NCBI GenBank assembly: GCA_963847145.1
Contig: CAWJYN010000001.1
Location: 1 to 64,000 of the forward strand
Reading direction: 5' to 3'
Length of the DNA stretch: 64,000 bases
DNA from: JABFRJ01 sp963847145
GTDB lineage: Bacteria; Pseudomonadota; Alphaproteobacteria; Rhizobiales; Hyphomicrobiaceae
The position numbers and the translations under genes were made by a program. Positions 19,008-28,138 of the stretch are shown in pieces (within the stretch, counting starts at the first letter, position 1; every line of letters begins with the position of its first letter). The notes under the pieces were generated by a model. The model was given only the letters and a program-made list of their open reading frames with translations. It had not been told where the DNA came from and did not search any database.

Positions 19008-20740
19008 ACGGCGACAGAACTACGCCGGGCGTGACGCGTCGGGCGTGACGCGAGGTACGCGGCGCCGATTGCGGCGGCGCTCTCGCCGAGTTCGGCCTTG
19101 ACCACCACGACCTCCTTCGCCACATCGGTGTCCATGCCGCCGCCTCTATCGCGCGCCGTGGCGCGTTCGAGCGATTGCGCCCGGTCACTGGCTTTCTCGG
19201 CATCGGTGCGGCGATCGAGATCCATCATCTCCTGCAGCGCATCGGAGGTTTCGCCGTGACGATTCCGGCGCGCCTCGTGCTCACGTTCGGCACGGCGGAC
19301 GAGCTGCTTCACATCGGCCATCTGGACCGATGCCATGTTACCCGAGGCTGTCATGCGCGTCGTCGCCAGCAACAGATCGATATGGCGCTGCGCGCTGGCC
19401 ACATCTGCCGAGCGCAGGCGAACGTCAGGCGGCCGGTTGTCGTTGGAGGCGGGCTTGGCATCGATCGGCACCGCGTTTTCGTTGGCCGTGTTGAGCTGCC
19501 GCATGAGGTCGTTGCCATTGGTCGGCTGCGGCCGATCACCATGCAGAAGCTGACCAAGCCGCTTGAGATCGATGGCTTCGCCGTTCGCCTGCGCCTGCCC
19601 CATCGCGCGCAACTCGGCACGCTCGTCGGCCTGCCGGATTTTCATCTCGGCGTAGATGTCGGCGCGGGTGTCGAACAGGGCTTTGCAGGCATCGGCCTGC
19701 CGAGCGATCCGCGCCTCCTTCATGGCGTCGGACAGATCGGCGCGTGATGCATCGATGCTTTGCCGTGCCAGGCGAACCGGATTGAAGGTCTCCGGTGTTT
19801 CACCGCCAGCGAGCGTCTGCCAGGCCTCGCCGAACTTGCCGGAGGATGCCAGTGCGAACGCCTGACGGCTGTTGTCGGCGGAAAGCTCGCGCGCCTGACC
19901 GAGCAACATCTTCTCGTTGGCGTAGTGCGCCTTCCATTGGGGCCGGAACTCGCGGCGCACCTCGACGAACGCGCCCTGTCGCGCATCGCGGAACTGCTGT
20001 TTGGACGAGGCGAAGAAGGCTTCACGCTCCTCCGTCTGGCGCGTATGCAGGAGATCGCGCTCGGTCTTGTCGAGGGTTTCGAGCGTGGCCGTGGTCTCGA
20101 CGAACGGCTCCTCTTGCGCCCGCCCCTGCTTCTCCACGCTGTTGGGAATGCCGCGATCGGATTTCTCGCTCTTGGCGCTGTGATCCTTGGTGCTCGGGCA
20201 TGCGACGAACTGCGGATGCTCGCGCTCGTAGTGCTGCCGCCAGACCTGGGCGCGCTTCTGTTCGCGATAGTCCTTCAAGGTGCGACCCGTCTCGGGGTGC
20301 ACGCGGTTCAAGATGATGTGCACGTGCGGGTGCGCGGTATCGTTGTGGGCGACGATCAATGCCTGATGCTCATTCCAGCCCATCTGCTCGAGGAAACTGT
20401 CGGCCGCTTCCAGCATGTCGGCCTTGGTGAGCTTGCTTGCATCGTCAGGATGCCAGGCGAGCGACAGCGTCTTCACGGGATCGCTCATCTTCTGGCCGGT
20501 GAGCTTCACGCCGGCCTGCATCTTGATCATGTCCTGGGCTTCGGCCGTGAACCACATCTCGTCGAGGGCGGCCTCGGGCGTATCGGCGACGAGGTTGCGC
20601 ATTTCGGTCCACGCGACACGGTTCGCCGTGGTCGGGATTGACGCGCTCGCCGGCGGCATTGGTGTGCGGCTTGTCGTGCAGATAGTAGGCGCCGGCGCCG
20701 CGAAAGCTTGCCCCGTTGCCTGCGATGTCCGGCACCATGG
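19001..20740 (-). CDS. MobP/VirD2-like relaxase
   Basis: A conjugative relaxase of about 578 residues that nicks oriT. The N-terminus from ATG 20740 reads MVPDIAGNGASFRGAGAYYL then HDKPHTNAAGERVN; a 1-base insertion in a CCC run near 20,640 shifts the frame to TANRVAWTEMRNLVADTPEA. The metal-binding HUH motif is AHNDTAHPHVHIILNRVHPE. A long charged, glutamine-rich C-terminal half follows, with a NDNRPPDVRLRS linker. The start is seven bases after the stop of the MobC-like gene. MobC plus relaxase upstream of a coupling ATPase is a standard mobilisation module. Apart from the one indel it is intact. Confidence 0.85.
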   Translation of the reverse strand, partial: PWCRTSQATGQAFAAPAPTICTTSRTPMPPASASIPTTANRVAWTEMRNLVADTPEAALDEMWFTAEAQDMIKMQAGVKLTGQKMSDPVKTLSLAWHPDDASKLTKADMLEAADSFLEQMGWNEHQALIVAHNDTAHPHVHIILNRVHPETGRTLKDYREQKRAQVWRQHYEREHPQFVACPSTKDHSAKSEKSDRGIPNSVEKQGRAQEEPFVETTATLETLDKTERDLLHTRQTEEREAFFASSKQQFRDARQGAFVEVRREFRPQWKAHYANEKMLLGQARELSADNSRQAFALASSGKFGEAWQTLAGGETPETFNPVRLARQSIDASRADLSDAMKEARIARQADACKALFDTRADIYAEMKIRQADERAELRAMGQAQANGEAIDLKRLGQLLHGDRPQPTNGNDLMRQLNTANENAVPIDAKPASNDNRPPDVRLRSADVASAQRHIDLLLATTRMTASGNMASVQMADVKQLVRRAEREHEARRNRHGETSDALQEMMDLDRRTDAEKASDRAQSLERATARDRGGGMDTDVAKEVVVVKAELGESAAAIGAAYLASRPTRHARRSSVAVS

Positions 20741-20744
20741 CGCT

Positions 20745-21117
20745 ACTCCGTGCGTGGCGGCTTGGCGAGGCGCGCCAGGATCGCGCGGATTTCCGCGATG
20801 ACCGCCGAAAGGTCTCCGGGTGCGCGAGGTCGTTAGAATTCAGCCGGTGAGCGATCTGGTTGAGGTTCACGCCCTGCCGTCGCAGCTCGATGAACAGCCG
20901 CGTGTCGATCGCCGGGGCCGCCCGCTTGCCCGTGCTGTGCGGCTCGGCCTTGCGGATGGCGGACCTGCCCGCTGCGCGGGATCGAGCGGGACCGCACCCA
21001 ATCGTAGGGCGACAGCCCGCTGGCGGCAGCGGCCTCTTTGACGGCGAGCAGCTCGGCCGCCGTGTAGCGGAGCGTCAGGCGATGTGCCTTCGGGTTATCC
21101 GAGATGGTGCGACCCAT
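20745..21117 (-). CDS. MobC-like mobilisation accessory protein
   Basis: A protein of about 124 residues starting MGRTISDNPKAHRLTLRYTA. It has a ribbon-helix-helix-like start, then ELLAVKEAAAASGLSPYDWV, RLFIELRRQGVNLNQIAHRL and, after indels, LSAVIAEIRAILARLAKPPR. The RxxGVNLNQIAxxLN motif is the signature of MobC/BacMobC relaxosome proteins that help melt oriT. Two indels (near 20,970 and 20,806) break the frame. It is immediately upstream of and co-directional with the relaxase. Confidence 0.78.
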
Positions 21118-21416
21118 GAGCCCTTCCTTCATCACGCGAACCGTGGTTCCTTCTGACCCGTGATGAGGTGGGGTGAGCACCTGTGGGACGTTCTGAAACC
21201 AAAGCGACTTCTTGCCCAAAGCGGCAGCGTGATGGAGCCTCCGGCGCTGTGCGCCGGGGTCGCCCCCGGCAGGGCAAGCCTTTTTGTCGTCAGACAAAAA
21301 CCCAGCTTGCTCCCGAACTCCAAGTTAGCATGTTGTTTTTAACGTCAGCTTACTGATCGTGGTAAAAAAGGATTAACGTCGCCACGTTTCAGGATGTTCG
21401 TCAGGGGGACTGTGGC
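21118..21416. other. candidate oriT / divergent promoter region
   Basis: The 300-base gap between the divergently read MobC-like and coupling-protein genes holds two inverted repeats. The first is CCGGCGC-TGT-GCGCCGG at 21241-21257. The second has arms TTTTTGTC and GACAAAAA with a GTCA loop at 21281-21300, nested inside CAAGC (21275-21279) and GCTTG (21305-21309). Position next to mobC and hairpin structure fit an origin of transfer. No nic sequence of a known plasmid family was recognised. Confidence 0.5.
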
Positions 21417-22977
21417 GTGTCGGATTTCTGGGCGGACCTACGCAAGGATTTGCTGCGCGGCATCGACGGCAAGGCGGACGAGCTGTCGGCGGCCAAGTGG
21501 ATGGACTTCGCCGAACTCGGTCGACCAGGAGTGGCGCTACGACCGCAAGGCCAATCCGCGCCAGATCCTCGTCGGCTATGCGCGCGACGAACAGAACAAG
21601 CCGGTGCCGGTCGGCATCGACGACAACAGGCACATCATGACGGTTGCCGGCTCACGCGCCGGCAAGGGCCGCTGGCTGCTGGTCCCGAACCTGCTGCTCT
21701 ACCCGGGCAGCGCGCTGGTGCTCGATCCCAAGGGCGAGCTGGCGGCCATCACGGCGCGCCGCCGCCAGGAGATGGGCCAGAAGGTCTTCATCATCGATCC
21801 GTTCGGGGAATCAGGCGCGCACAAGCGCGACCGATCTGGCGCCGATGCTGGCGTCGTACAATCCGCTGGATGCGCTCGACGTCACGAAGGAGCGCTGCAT
21901 CGACGATGCGGCAACGATCGCCGCCGGCATGATCCAGGTGCCGCCGAAGGGTGAAACGCACTGGGCGGAATTCGGCTCAGTCACTTGTTGCCGGCTTGCT
22001 GCTGCTGGCGGCTTGTTTCAAGGGCGAACGCCGCTCGCTGGCGGTCATGCGCGATTTGCTGGCGGGCAGCGACGCGGCTCTGCAGCCGTGGGCCAAGAAC
22101 AACGCGGTCGCACCGGACGCTGGCGATCTACAAATACATGGAGAGCGTGAAGAGCTGCGGCCTTCGGCCAGATTGCCCACGTCGGCTCGATGCTGGCGGA
22201 CATCGTCGATCGCGGAGCGCGCCTCGATCGTTTCGACCGCGCGAACGCAGACGGCGTTCCTCGACAGCCCGGAACTTCGGCGCGTCATGGGCACGTCGAC
22301 GTTCGATCTCGGCGATCTACGGGTCGGATACAAGGGCACGGGGCAACCGGTGACGGTCTATCTGTGCCTGCCGGCCTCGCGCATGGCGAGCCACGGCCGT
22401 TGGCTGCGCATCATGATCAATCTGGCGCTGCAAGCCTTCGAGCGCGCGCCAAAACTCGATCCCGAGCCGCCGCCGACGTTGTTCATTCTGGAAGAGCTGT
22501 GCACGACCATCGGCTACTCGAAGCAACTGGAGCAGGCGGCCGGCTTGATGGCGGGTTACGGCATCAAGCTGTGGTCGGTGATCCAGGACCTCTCGCAACT
22601 CCAGAATGTCTACGACAAGGGTTGGGAGACGTTCGTCGGCAATGCCGGCACGTTGACGTTCTTCGGCAACTCCGACGTCACCACGCTCGAAGTACATTTC
22701 CAAGAAGCTCGGCCAGCGCGGCTTGACCATCGACATGCCGACAGGCGCGACGCCGGGAGCGGTGCTGCAGGGCGCGCGCACCACGTCCGAGCAACTGCGC
22801 ATGGAGCCGTTGCTGTCGCCAACGGAAGCCGAGCATCTTCTGGCGCGTGAGAACAAGCGCGTTCTGGTGCTGCCGGCCGGCAAGCGGCCGTTCATCGTGC
22901 GCGCCGCGGATTATCTCGAAGAGGAAAAGCCGGGCGTCACGAACCCGTTCAAGGGCATGTACGACCGGCATGAATGA
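21417..22977 (+). CDS. VirD4/TraG-type coupling ATPase without membrane anchor (frameshifted)
   Basis: A type IV coupling protein of about 520 codons that would bring the relaxosome to a secretion channel. It starts at GTG 21417 as VSDFWADLRKDLLRGIDGKA. The nucleotide-binding core reads ILVGYARDEQNKPVPVGIDD, MTVAGSRAGKGRWLLVPNLL (Walker A) and LVLDPKGELAAITARRR. Later come PPTLFILEELCTTIGYSKQL (Walker B, E-E), GYGIKLWSVIQDLSQLQNVY, TFVGNAGTLTFFGNSDVTTL and the TraG-like end GKRPFIVRAADYLEEE. The usual two N-terminal TM helices are absent. About six indels fall between 21,520 and 22,700. Confidence 0.82.
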
Positions 22978-22980
22978 CAA

Positions 22981-23010
22981 CGGCGCGGCGACCGTGAGAT
23001 CGCCGCGCCG
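22981..23010. terminator. bidirectional terminator hairpin
   Basis: Arms CGGCGCGGCGA (22981-22991) and TCGCCGCGCCG (23000-23010) form an 11-base perfect stem with an 8-base loop. It sits between the convergent coupling-protein gene and the small gene at 23,032, where a two-way terminator is expected. No long T-run is present. Confidence 0.6.
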
Positions 23011-23031
23011 AAGATCACGCAGTGGGCTCGA

Positions 23032-23230
23032 TTACTCGCCGTCTTTGTCCTTGCGCTTCAAGCAGCACCAGGCGGTCGCCGGCCGACAGTGTCAGCGGCA
23101 CGTCGATGGTGAGGCCGTAGCCGTCGCCGGTGTGCGCGAACGCGGCACCGATGGCGGTGAGTTGGTCTTTCTTGTCGCCGCCGCGATTGCGGGAATAGTA
23201 CACGGTGTGGGTTGGTTTCTTGTCGGTCAT
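23032..23230 (-). CDS. small conserved protein, paralogue of the 24,235-24,447 gene
   Basis: About 65 residues: MTDKKPTHTVYYSRNRGGDK, then QLTAIGAAFAHTGDGYGLTI and DVPLTL..GDRLVLLE. It is clearly paralogous to the protein at 24,235-24,447 (both have YSR.RG, IGAAFAH, GFGLTID or GYGLTID, and LVLLE). The frame at the 3' end is probably shifted by one base: the corrected end reads RKDKDGE before a TAA at 23032-23034, matching the paralogue. The uncorrected frame runs to 23,015. Function unknown; the pattern suggests a compact beta-rich fold. Confidence 0.6.
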
Positions 23231-23281
23231 GAGTGGTCTCCTGTTGGGTTGCGATTATCAGACACCCGCCGATCGGGCGCT

Positions 23282-23798
23282 TCATGCGGACGAAATTGCC
23301 GGACCGATGTCCCGCCCAGAACCGCGTGCCAACGCGGCGGCCGCGGCGATGCCGCGAGTCCGTCCTCCAGGCTGCAAGCCTGGCGGGATGACGGGCTGAG
23401 GGACCGGTCTGGCAACGTCCATTGCATCGAGAAGCGCTGCGGCGGGTGCCATGATCCGCCAACAGACTAGGAGCCTCGGGCGACCAGTACCAGCACATTC
23501 CGACGAACCCGCATTCTGCCGGCACAGAAGCACCGTTCGCCCCGCTGCCGTCGCGCACGGCGATGGCCGATCCTCCAGCGGAAGCTCCAGCTGCCGTGCA
23601 TCGGGCGCGGTGCAATCGCAGGACAAGAACGGCGACGAGCACAGCGAGCCACGGCGGGTGTTCGGCATCGTCCGTTGCCGCAGTGGCCGGTTGCAATGCG
23701 CTGGACCGATCGGTGCCGAGGTACGCGCGCAATGTCGGCGGCGAGGTCGAGCCGCGGGTCGCGCGCTCGTCCGCTGGCGGCGCGTCGGTTGAGGTCAT
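23282..23798 (-). CDS. possible membrane-anchored protein (frameshifted)
   Basis: Starts at ATG 23798, overlapping the stop of the small lipoprotein gene (ATGA). It reads MTSTDAPPADERATRGSTSP, then a hydrophobic stretch PPWLAVLVAVLVL near 23,640. After a presumed indel it continues CTAPDARQLELPLEDRPSPC and LLDAMDVARPVPQPVIPPGL to a stop at 23,282. No family recognised. The overlapping start and single TM segment support a real gene, but the frame join is a guess. Confidence 0.35.
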
Positions 23799-23958
23799 GT
23801 GTTGATGTCATTGATGGTCTCCTTGTCGTGCGCGTCACCAGAATGGTGGGCGCGGGTCGACAAGAAGCGAGGAGCGTTGCAGCAAAAAGCGCGCTGGCAG
23901 TCAGAAGGATGATAGCGCGTACTTTTCGGCGCGGCGCACGGGCTTGACCGATGTCCAT
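23795..23958 (-). CDS. small lipoprotein (TrbK-like entry-exclusion candidate)
   Basis: About 53 residues: MDIGQARAPRRKVRAIILLT, a signal helix ASALFAATLLAS followed by the lipobox cysteine (LLASC), then RPAPTILVTR and, after one indel, DKETINDINT before a TGA overlapping the next ATG. Very small lipoproteins next to coupling-protein genes are often TrbK-type entry-exclusion proteins; that is inference from size and place only. Confidence 0.4.
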
Positions 23959-24234
23959 CGCGAGCCGCAACCGGCCGATTGTCGCATGCGCCGATCATGC
24001 GACGTCATGGTCGACGCATGGCGATGCGCCAATCTGGCTGCGGGCAGAAATCGAGATTGAAGTGCGGCTTGTTGCTGTCGCGTTTTTCTGGCCGCCAACA
24101 CCAATGTCGCGAACATGAAAAGAGCGGGCGCACGTGGCCCGCTCAGTCCGATGTTTGATTTGGGTAGCCGGCAAAAGGAGCCGATGGTGGTGTGGGGCGG
24201 CATCCCTGCCGCCCCGAGTGGTTCCACGAGTGAG

Positions 24235-24447
24235 TTACGCTGCGTCCTGTTGTTCGTCGTCCTTGCGTTCCAGCAAGACCAGGCGGGCGCCGGGCTCGAG
24301 CATCAGCGGCAGGTCGATGGTGAGGCCGAAGCCCTTGCCGCTCTCGTGCGCGAACGCTGCGCCGATCTGGATGAGAACGTCTTTCTGGTTGTTGCCGCGT
24401 GAGCGTGAGTAGAACACGGAGTGTGATGGTTTTTTGCCTTGTGCCAT
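24235..24447 (-). CDS. small conserved protein, paralogue of the 23,032-23,230 gene
   Basis: A 70-residue intact frame starting MAQGKKPSHSVFYSRSRGNN, then DVLIQIGAAFAHESGKGFGL, TIDLPLML..GARLVLLERK. The paralogue about 1.2 kb away shares YSR.RG, IGAAFAH and G(F/Y)GLTID. A purine-rich ribosome site (GAAGGAACC) lies just upstream of ATG 24447. Function unknown. Duplication in the same module suggests a role in the mobile element. Confidence 0.6.
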   Translation of the reverse strand: MAQGKKPSHSVFYSRSRGNNQKDVLIQIGAAFAHESGKGFGLTIDLPLMLEPGARLVLLERKDDEQQDAA

Positions 24448-25163
24448 GATGATGGTTCCTTCTTCGAGTTTGCGACCTTCGACATCGAAGGCCTTGTGCT
24501 GACCCGAATGTCACGGTGATTTTCGCGCGGAACCGACGCCCCACCTGCGGCACGCATGGTGTGCGTCGGCGGCCCGGCTCCGCCGGAGTCCGTCCCCTTC
24601 AGGGGATGAAGCGCATAGAAAACACTGTGGCACGGTTGTCAGCATCGGGGCCGTGCGATGGGCGCAATGACTTCGAAAGAAGGGACAGTCTGGCACGAAG
24701 GCAAAGGACACTGTCGAAGTGATTTCCTCACGGATGCGGGTTGGCCAGAGTGGCGGCTTACGGAGCGGTGCCCGCGCTCTTTCGATGGGCGGGGGGCTCA
24801 TTGCCGCCCCCCGACGGGGCGATCGCCGAGTGCTCAGCCCCTCCCCCGCTAGGATATTGCGGGAAGAGCATGGACGCAGGTAGCATGTGCGAGCGTGTAC
24901 GGGTGGGAACCCCTCTGGCGTGAAGGGCATGCGCCGCGCGTTTCGGCTCGTGGTGTCTGACCAGCGGCTCCGGTCGGCAGCTTCGGCGGCCGATCGGCGT
25001 CGTGCTCGACATGCGCTCTCAGTGAAGTTCGTGGCGCCTGGCGATGCGCCGCGCCTCTGCCGTCGAACACGCCCGGCACATCCACGACAACCTGCTGAAT
25101 ACAATCTAGCTCGCAGCTGACAGCGGCGCCTGCAAACCTCGTGGCCTGTGATCCACGAGGGAG
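24448..25163. other. 716-base stretch with no supported gene
   Basis: Both strands show only short or low-complexity frames. A purine-rich GAGGGAG ribosome site just before 25,164 belongs to the next gene. Local G-rich text around 24,785-24,850 has no clear hairpin. Promoters for the flanking genes probably lie here. Confidence 0.4.
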
Positions 25164-26206
25164 ATGGCCTTGGTGACGCTGTGCCGATGGGCTGTGACGG
25201 CCGCCGCGCTCGCTTTCGTCGTCGTCTCCGGCGTCATGAACGCGCTGTTCCTGTCGTCGCTCGGCCGGTCAGTATCCGAACGCGCGCTGCTGGCCGTGGT
25301 TTCCGTCGCGGCCGACATCGCCAAAGCTGCCCTGCCCGTTCTGATCCTGTGGCTGTGGACCCGCAAGGCGTGGGCGCAGTTGTCGCTCGCCGTGCTCATG
25401 TTGGCGGTGCTGATCGTCGTCTCGCTGGCATCGGGCACCGGATATGCGGCGGCGATGCGCGGCGTGGCCGTGGCGAAGCACGAACTGCGCGCCGAACGCA
25501 CGAAGCGCCTCAAGGACGACCTCGCGGTTCTGGATCGGCAGCTGGAAACCTCGATCGGCGGTGCGGGCCGTCGGCGGTGATCGACGCCGAGCAGCGCGTG
25601 CTCCATCTCGACCGCCTGTGGTCGTCGACCAAGGCCTGCACGGACGTGACGCAACCGGCGAGCCGGACGTTCTGCGCCTCGGTCCGACGCCTCGATGTCG
25701 AGCGCGCGTCGGCTGTGGAGCGGCAGCGCCAGAGTGAGCGGCGCGAGCAGTTGCTCGCGCAACTGAACAGCGACGCCGGTGTCGACGAGACTGCCGATGC
25801 ATCGCTGCAGGTGGCGGCCATCGCCGAGCTTCTGGGCTTCGACGTTGGTCGCGTGCGGCAGGGTTTCAGTATCGCGACGGCTCTCGTTCTGGAACTCGGC
25901 TGCGTCCTGCTGCTGCTGGTCGTCGGCGGGTCGATCTGGACGCCCGCCCCCGCGCCTTCCGAACCGCCACCCGAAGCCGCGCCCGTGCTCCCCGAAACGC
26001 CGCCGGCACCGGTCGACACCGAAGGCAAGGCGCACAACGATCACCTTTACTGGCAGTGGTTGCAGCGGGTACACAGTGACAGCTCGAACGAAAGACAGAG
26101 CGGCGATGGGAAACAAGGACGACGAGGACGAGGAGTACGCGCGGCAAGCACGCGAACGGGCGAAGCTGTCTCCGATCGAGCGCCTGCACGGCGGACCGAC
26201 GCGTAA
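25164..26206 (+). CDS. polytopic membrane protein of the mobilisation module
   Basis: The first part reads MALVTLCRWAVTAAALAFVV with TM helices near residues 8-28, 43-65 and 72-92 (AALPVLILWLW, LSLAVLMLAVLIVVSLASG). A charged coiled-coil-like region follows (KHELRAERTKRLKDDLAVLD). One indel near 25,565 leads to VIDAEQRVLHLDRLWSSTKA. A fourth helix ALVLELGCVLLLLVVGGSIW and a proline-rich tail (PAPAPSEPPPEAAPVLPETP) follow. The true end may be near 26,086-26,100, before the next start; the frame as written runs to 26,206. Family unknown; topology resembles membrane proteins found beside alphaproteobacterial relaxase genes. Confidence 0.55.
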
Positions 26207-26468
26207 GACGGTGAGCGGCCTGCCGGACCTGCGCAGCCTGCGCCGGACCGGCAACGTCGTGCAGCTGGCGATGCGCGTGCATCCCAAGATCAAGGCAACG
26301 GCCATGGCGCTGATGGCCCGCGACGGGCATGGCAGCATGGTCGCGCTCTATATGGACATGCTGAACTTGTACCAGAACACGCACGGCCCCGTTGACGCCT
26401 CGCAGTTGCCGACCGAGGAAGAGCTGGTGCGGTTGATCGAGATGGAAAGGCTGGCGCGCGATGAGTGA
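26106..26468 (+). CDS. hypothetical protein, mobilisation module
   Basis: A 120-residue intact frame MGNKDDEDEEYARQARERAK with an acidic start, then LHGGPTRKTVSGLPDLRSLR and VVQLAMRVHPKIKATAMALM, a helical segment compatible with a small DNA-binding (RHH-like) or adaptor fold. It overlaps the following gene by eight bases (GATGAGTGA), so they are co-translated. No family recognised. Confidence 0.6.
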   Translation: MGNKDDEDEEYARQARERAKLSPIERLHGGPTRKTVSGLPDLRSLRRTGNVVQLAMRVHPKIKATAMALMARDGHGSMVALYMDMLNLYQNTHGPVDASQLPTEEELVRLIEMERLARDE

Positions 26469-26937
26469 CACGAAGCAAAGCACGGCCGCGTCGGCATCGA
26501 AGGCGCTCGACCGGATCGAGGGCGGGCAGAAGGTGTTGGCCGAGGTCCGCGCCGCGCGCGCCGAGGGCAAGAAGCACGCCGCCGATACCCCCGAGACGGT
26601 GCGGCAGCATCGCGCCGACGCGCGCGTGCTGTACGAGGGCAGCGAGAAAATCGAACTGGTGGTGCCGATCGAGGTCAAGGCCGTCGCCGACGCGCTGATG
26701 GCGCGCGATCTCGTCCCCGGCCCCGAGGCGTTCTTCGAGCAGTGCCTGGCGGCCTACATCGCCGAGCGCGGCGATCACGGCATCGACAAGGAGTGGCGCA
26801 CGACTGTCGAGCGCGCTCGGGCGGAAGTTGCCGGCCGTGGTGATGGCGGCTTCGATGCCGCGATTCACCGACCGGCTTGCCGAAGGCGAAGCGACGGCTG
26901 GTGCGCGGGGCGCGGCGGTAGCGGCACGGGCGAATAG
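26461..26937 (+). CDS. hypothetical protein, mobilisation module
   Basis: A 158-residue frame starting MSDTKQSTAASASKALDRIE, alanine and glutamate rich, with KIELVVPIEVKAVADALMAR and PGPEAFFEQCLAAYIAERGD. Its arrangement (charged helix, short beta-like IELVVPIE, helices) parallels the upstream protein, suggesting two related small regulators or adaptors. The last 25 residues look frame-shifted (arginine and cysteine rich). The GC content drops sharply just downstream, marking the start of the cargo region. Confidence 0.55.
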   Translation: MSDTKQSTAASASKALDRIEGGQKVLAEVRAARAEGKKHAADTPETVRQHRADARVLYEGSEKIELVVPIEVKAVADALMARDLVPGPEAFFEQCLAAYIAERGDHGIDKEWRTTVERARAEVAGRGDGGFDAAIHRPACRRRSDGWCAGRGGSGTGE

Positions 26938-26965
26938 CTCCGAACGGTAATTTCTCAGTCGCGGG

Positions 26966-28138
26966 ATGTTAGAGGTGGTATCCTCATGTGAAACCGCTGC
27001 AGAGTTGCGAGGAGGCCGTCGTTGGGACGCGATTGTCGTTGGCGGAGGGATTGTCGGCCTCTCGACAGCGTATTGGCTCACCGCACTTGGGAAAACGACG
27101 CTCTTGATCGAGAAAGGCAAGATCGGGCAAGGGCAGACGGCAAAATCTGGCGGCCAAATCATTCGAGGAACTCGAACCACTGCCGCATGATCTTAGAAAA
27201 TCAGTTGCTTGGTCAAAGAGAGCTTGAAGAGTGCGGCGCAGATGCTTTGCTCTCTGGTGGCATGTAGCAATGCAGATCATCGACGAGGCCATTTACTCTG
27301 TGCCACTACCAATGCAGAGTGCGAGCAATTGCGGGAGTGGAGTTGTTACTGGCACGACGGGCTTCAAGTAACATTCGCGCGCGGGCAAGAGTTGCCTTCC
27401 CTGGGTTTAGGAGAAGGCGTTCTTGCTGCCTTATACGACCCAATGGCGGTTGTTGCCTGCCCAATTTCCTTGGTCCAACTTCTGACTGAGCGTCTCGACG
27501 CCTCCCGTCTCTGTTGCGTTTGTGAACACGAACTCGTCGTTGATGTCCGGTATGGTGCACTCGGTTGCGTAGTGCACACAGAATTGGGAGAGTACGAGGC
27601 GGCCGTTGTTGTTCTATGCACCGGTGGAGCTGGTTTTGTCGGCTCTACCAATGTTTCGAAGTTGGAGACGGAATACGTTGCGGCAGTCCATACACGCGAA
27701 TTGACAGCCCCTGAAGCTCACAGCGCTAACCCTCTGAGGGTTGGAGGGGGAAGTGGAATATCGCCAAATTGCGACTACTGGACTTTCTTGCCGAATGGGA
27801 CGCTGACATTTGGTGTTTCGGTGCCGAATGTGGAATACGTCTCCATGGATGTTCTTCGGGCGCGAGCGACGACAGCAATCGGCAAGTTTTTTCCACGTTT
27901 GGAAGGGATAGACATTGTCGGATTCGAGCAGTGTAAAATCGACCTATCCACCAATTTACTACCACGTGTAACCTCGCCTGTTCCCCGGGTTTGGAGCATT
28001 GACGGCCTGTCAGGACTAGGTCTTGCAGCAGGCTTCGGGGTGAGCAAAGCGGTAGCCGAGGCAACAGTTGGGCGTCGTCAAACGTTCGACGCATTTGCGT
28101 CCGATTTCGGAACGCAGAACAATTCGTTGGGGTGCTAA
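26966..28138 (+). CDS. FAD-dependent oxidoreductase, DAO family (frameshifted)
   Basis: The dinucleotide fold reads WDAIVVGGGIVGLSTAYWLT (GxGxxG) followed by LIEKGKIGQGQTAKSGGQII, the start of glycine oxidase/D-amino-acid dehydrogenase-type enzymes. Two or three indels between 27,170 and 27,280 break the frame. The rest runs cleanly: PISLVQLLTERLDAS, VVLCTGGAGFVG, YWTFLPNGTLTFGVSVPNVE and the C-terminal FAD motif WSIDGLSGLGLAAGFGVSKA. The stop is directly followed by the ATG of the pentapeptide-repeat gene, so they form an operon. Substrate unknown; oxidation of an amine or imino acid is likely. Confidence 0.68.

Noticed and set aside
19760..20641. Plus-strand frame of 293 codons with hydrophobic text
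   Set aside because: Antisense to the relaxase, whose HUH motif and length are convincing.
24511..25104. Minus-strand frame of 197 codons
   Set aside because: Cysteine/arginine-rich, no good start or motif; probably chance.
25106..26338. Minus-strand frame of 410 codons
   Set aside because: Antisense to the four-TM membrane protein and the MGNKDD gene, which have good starts and ribosome sites.
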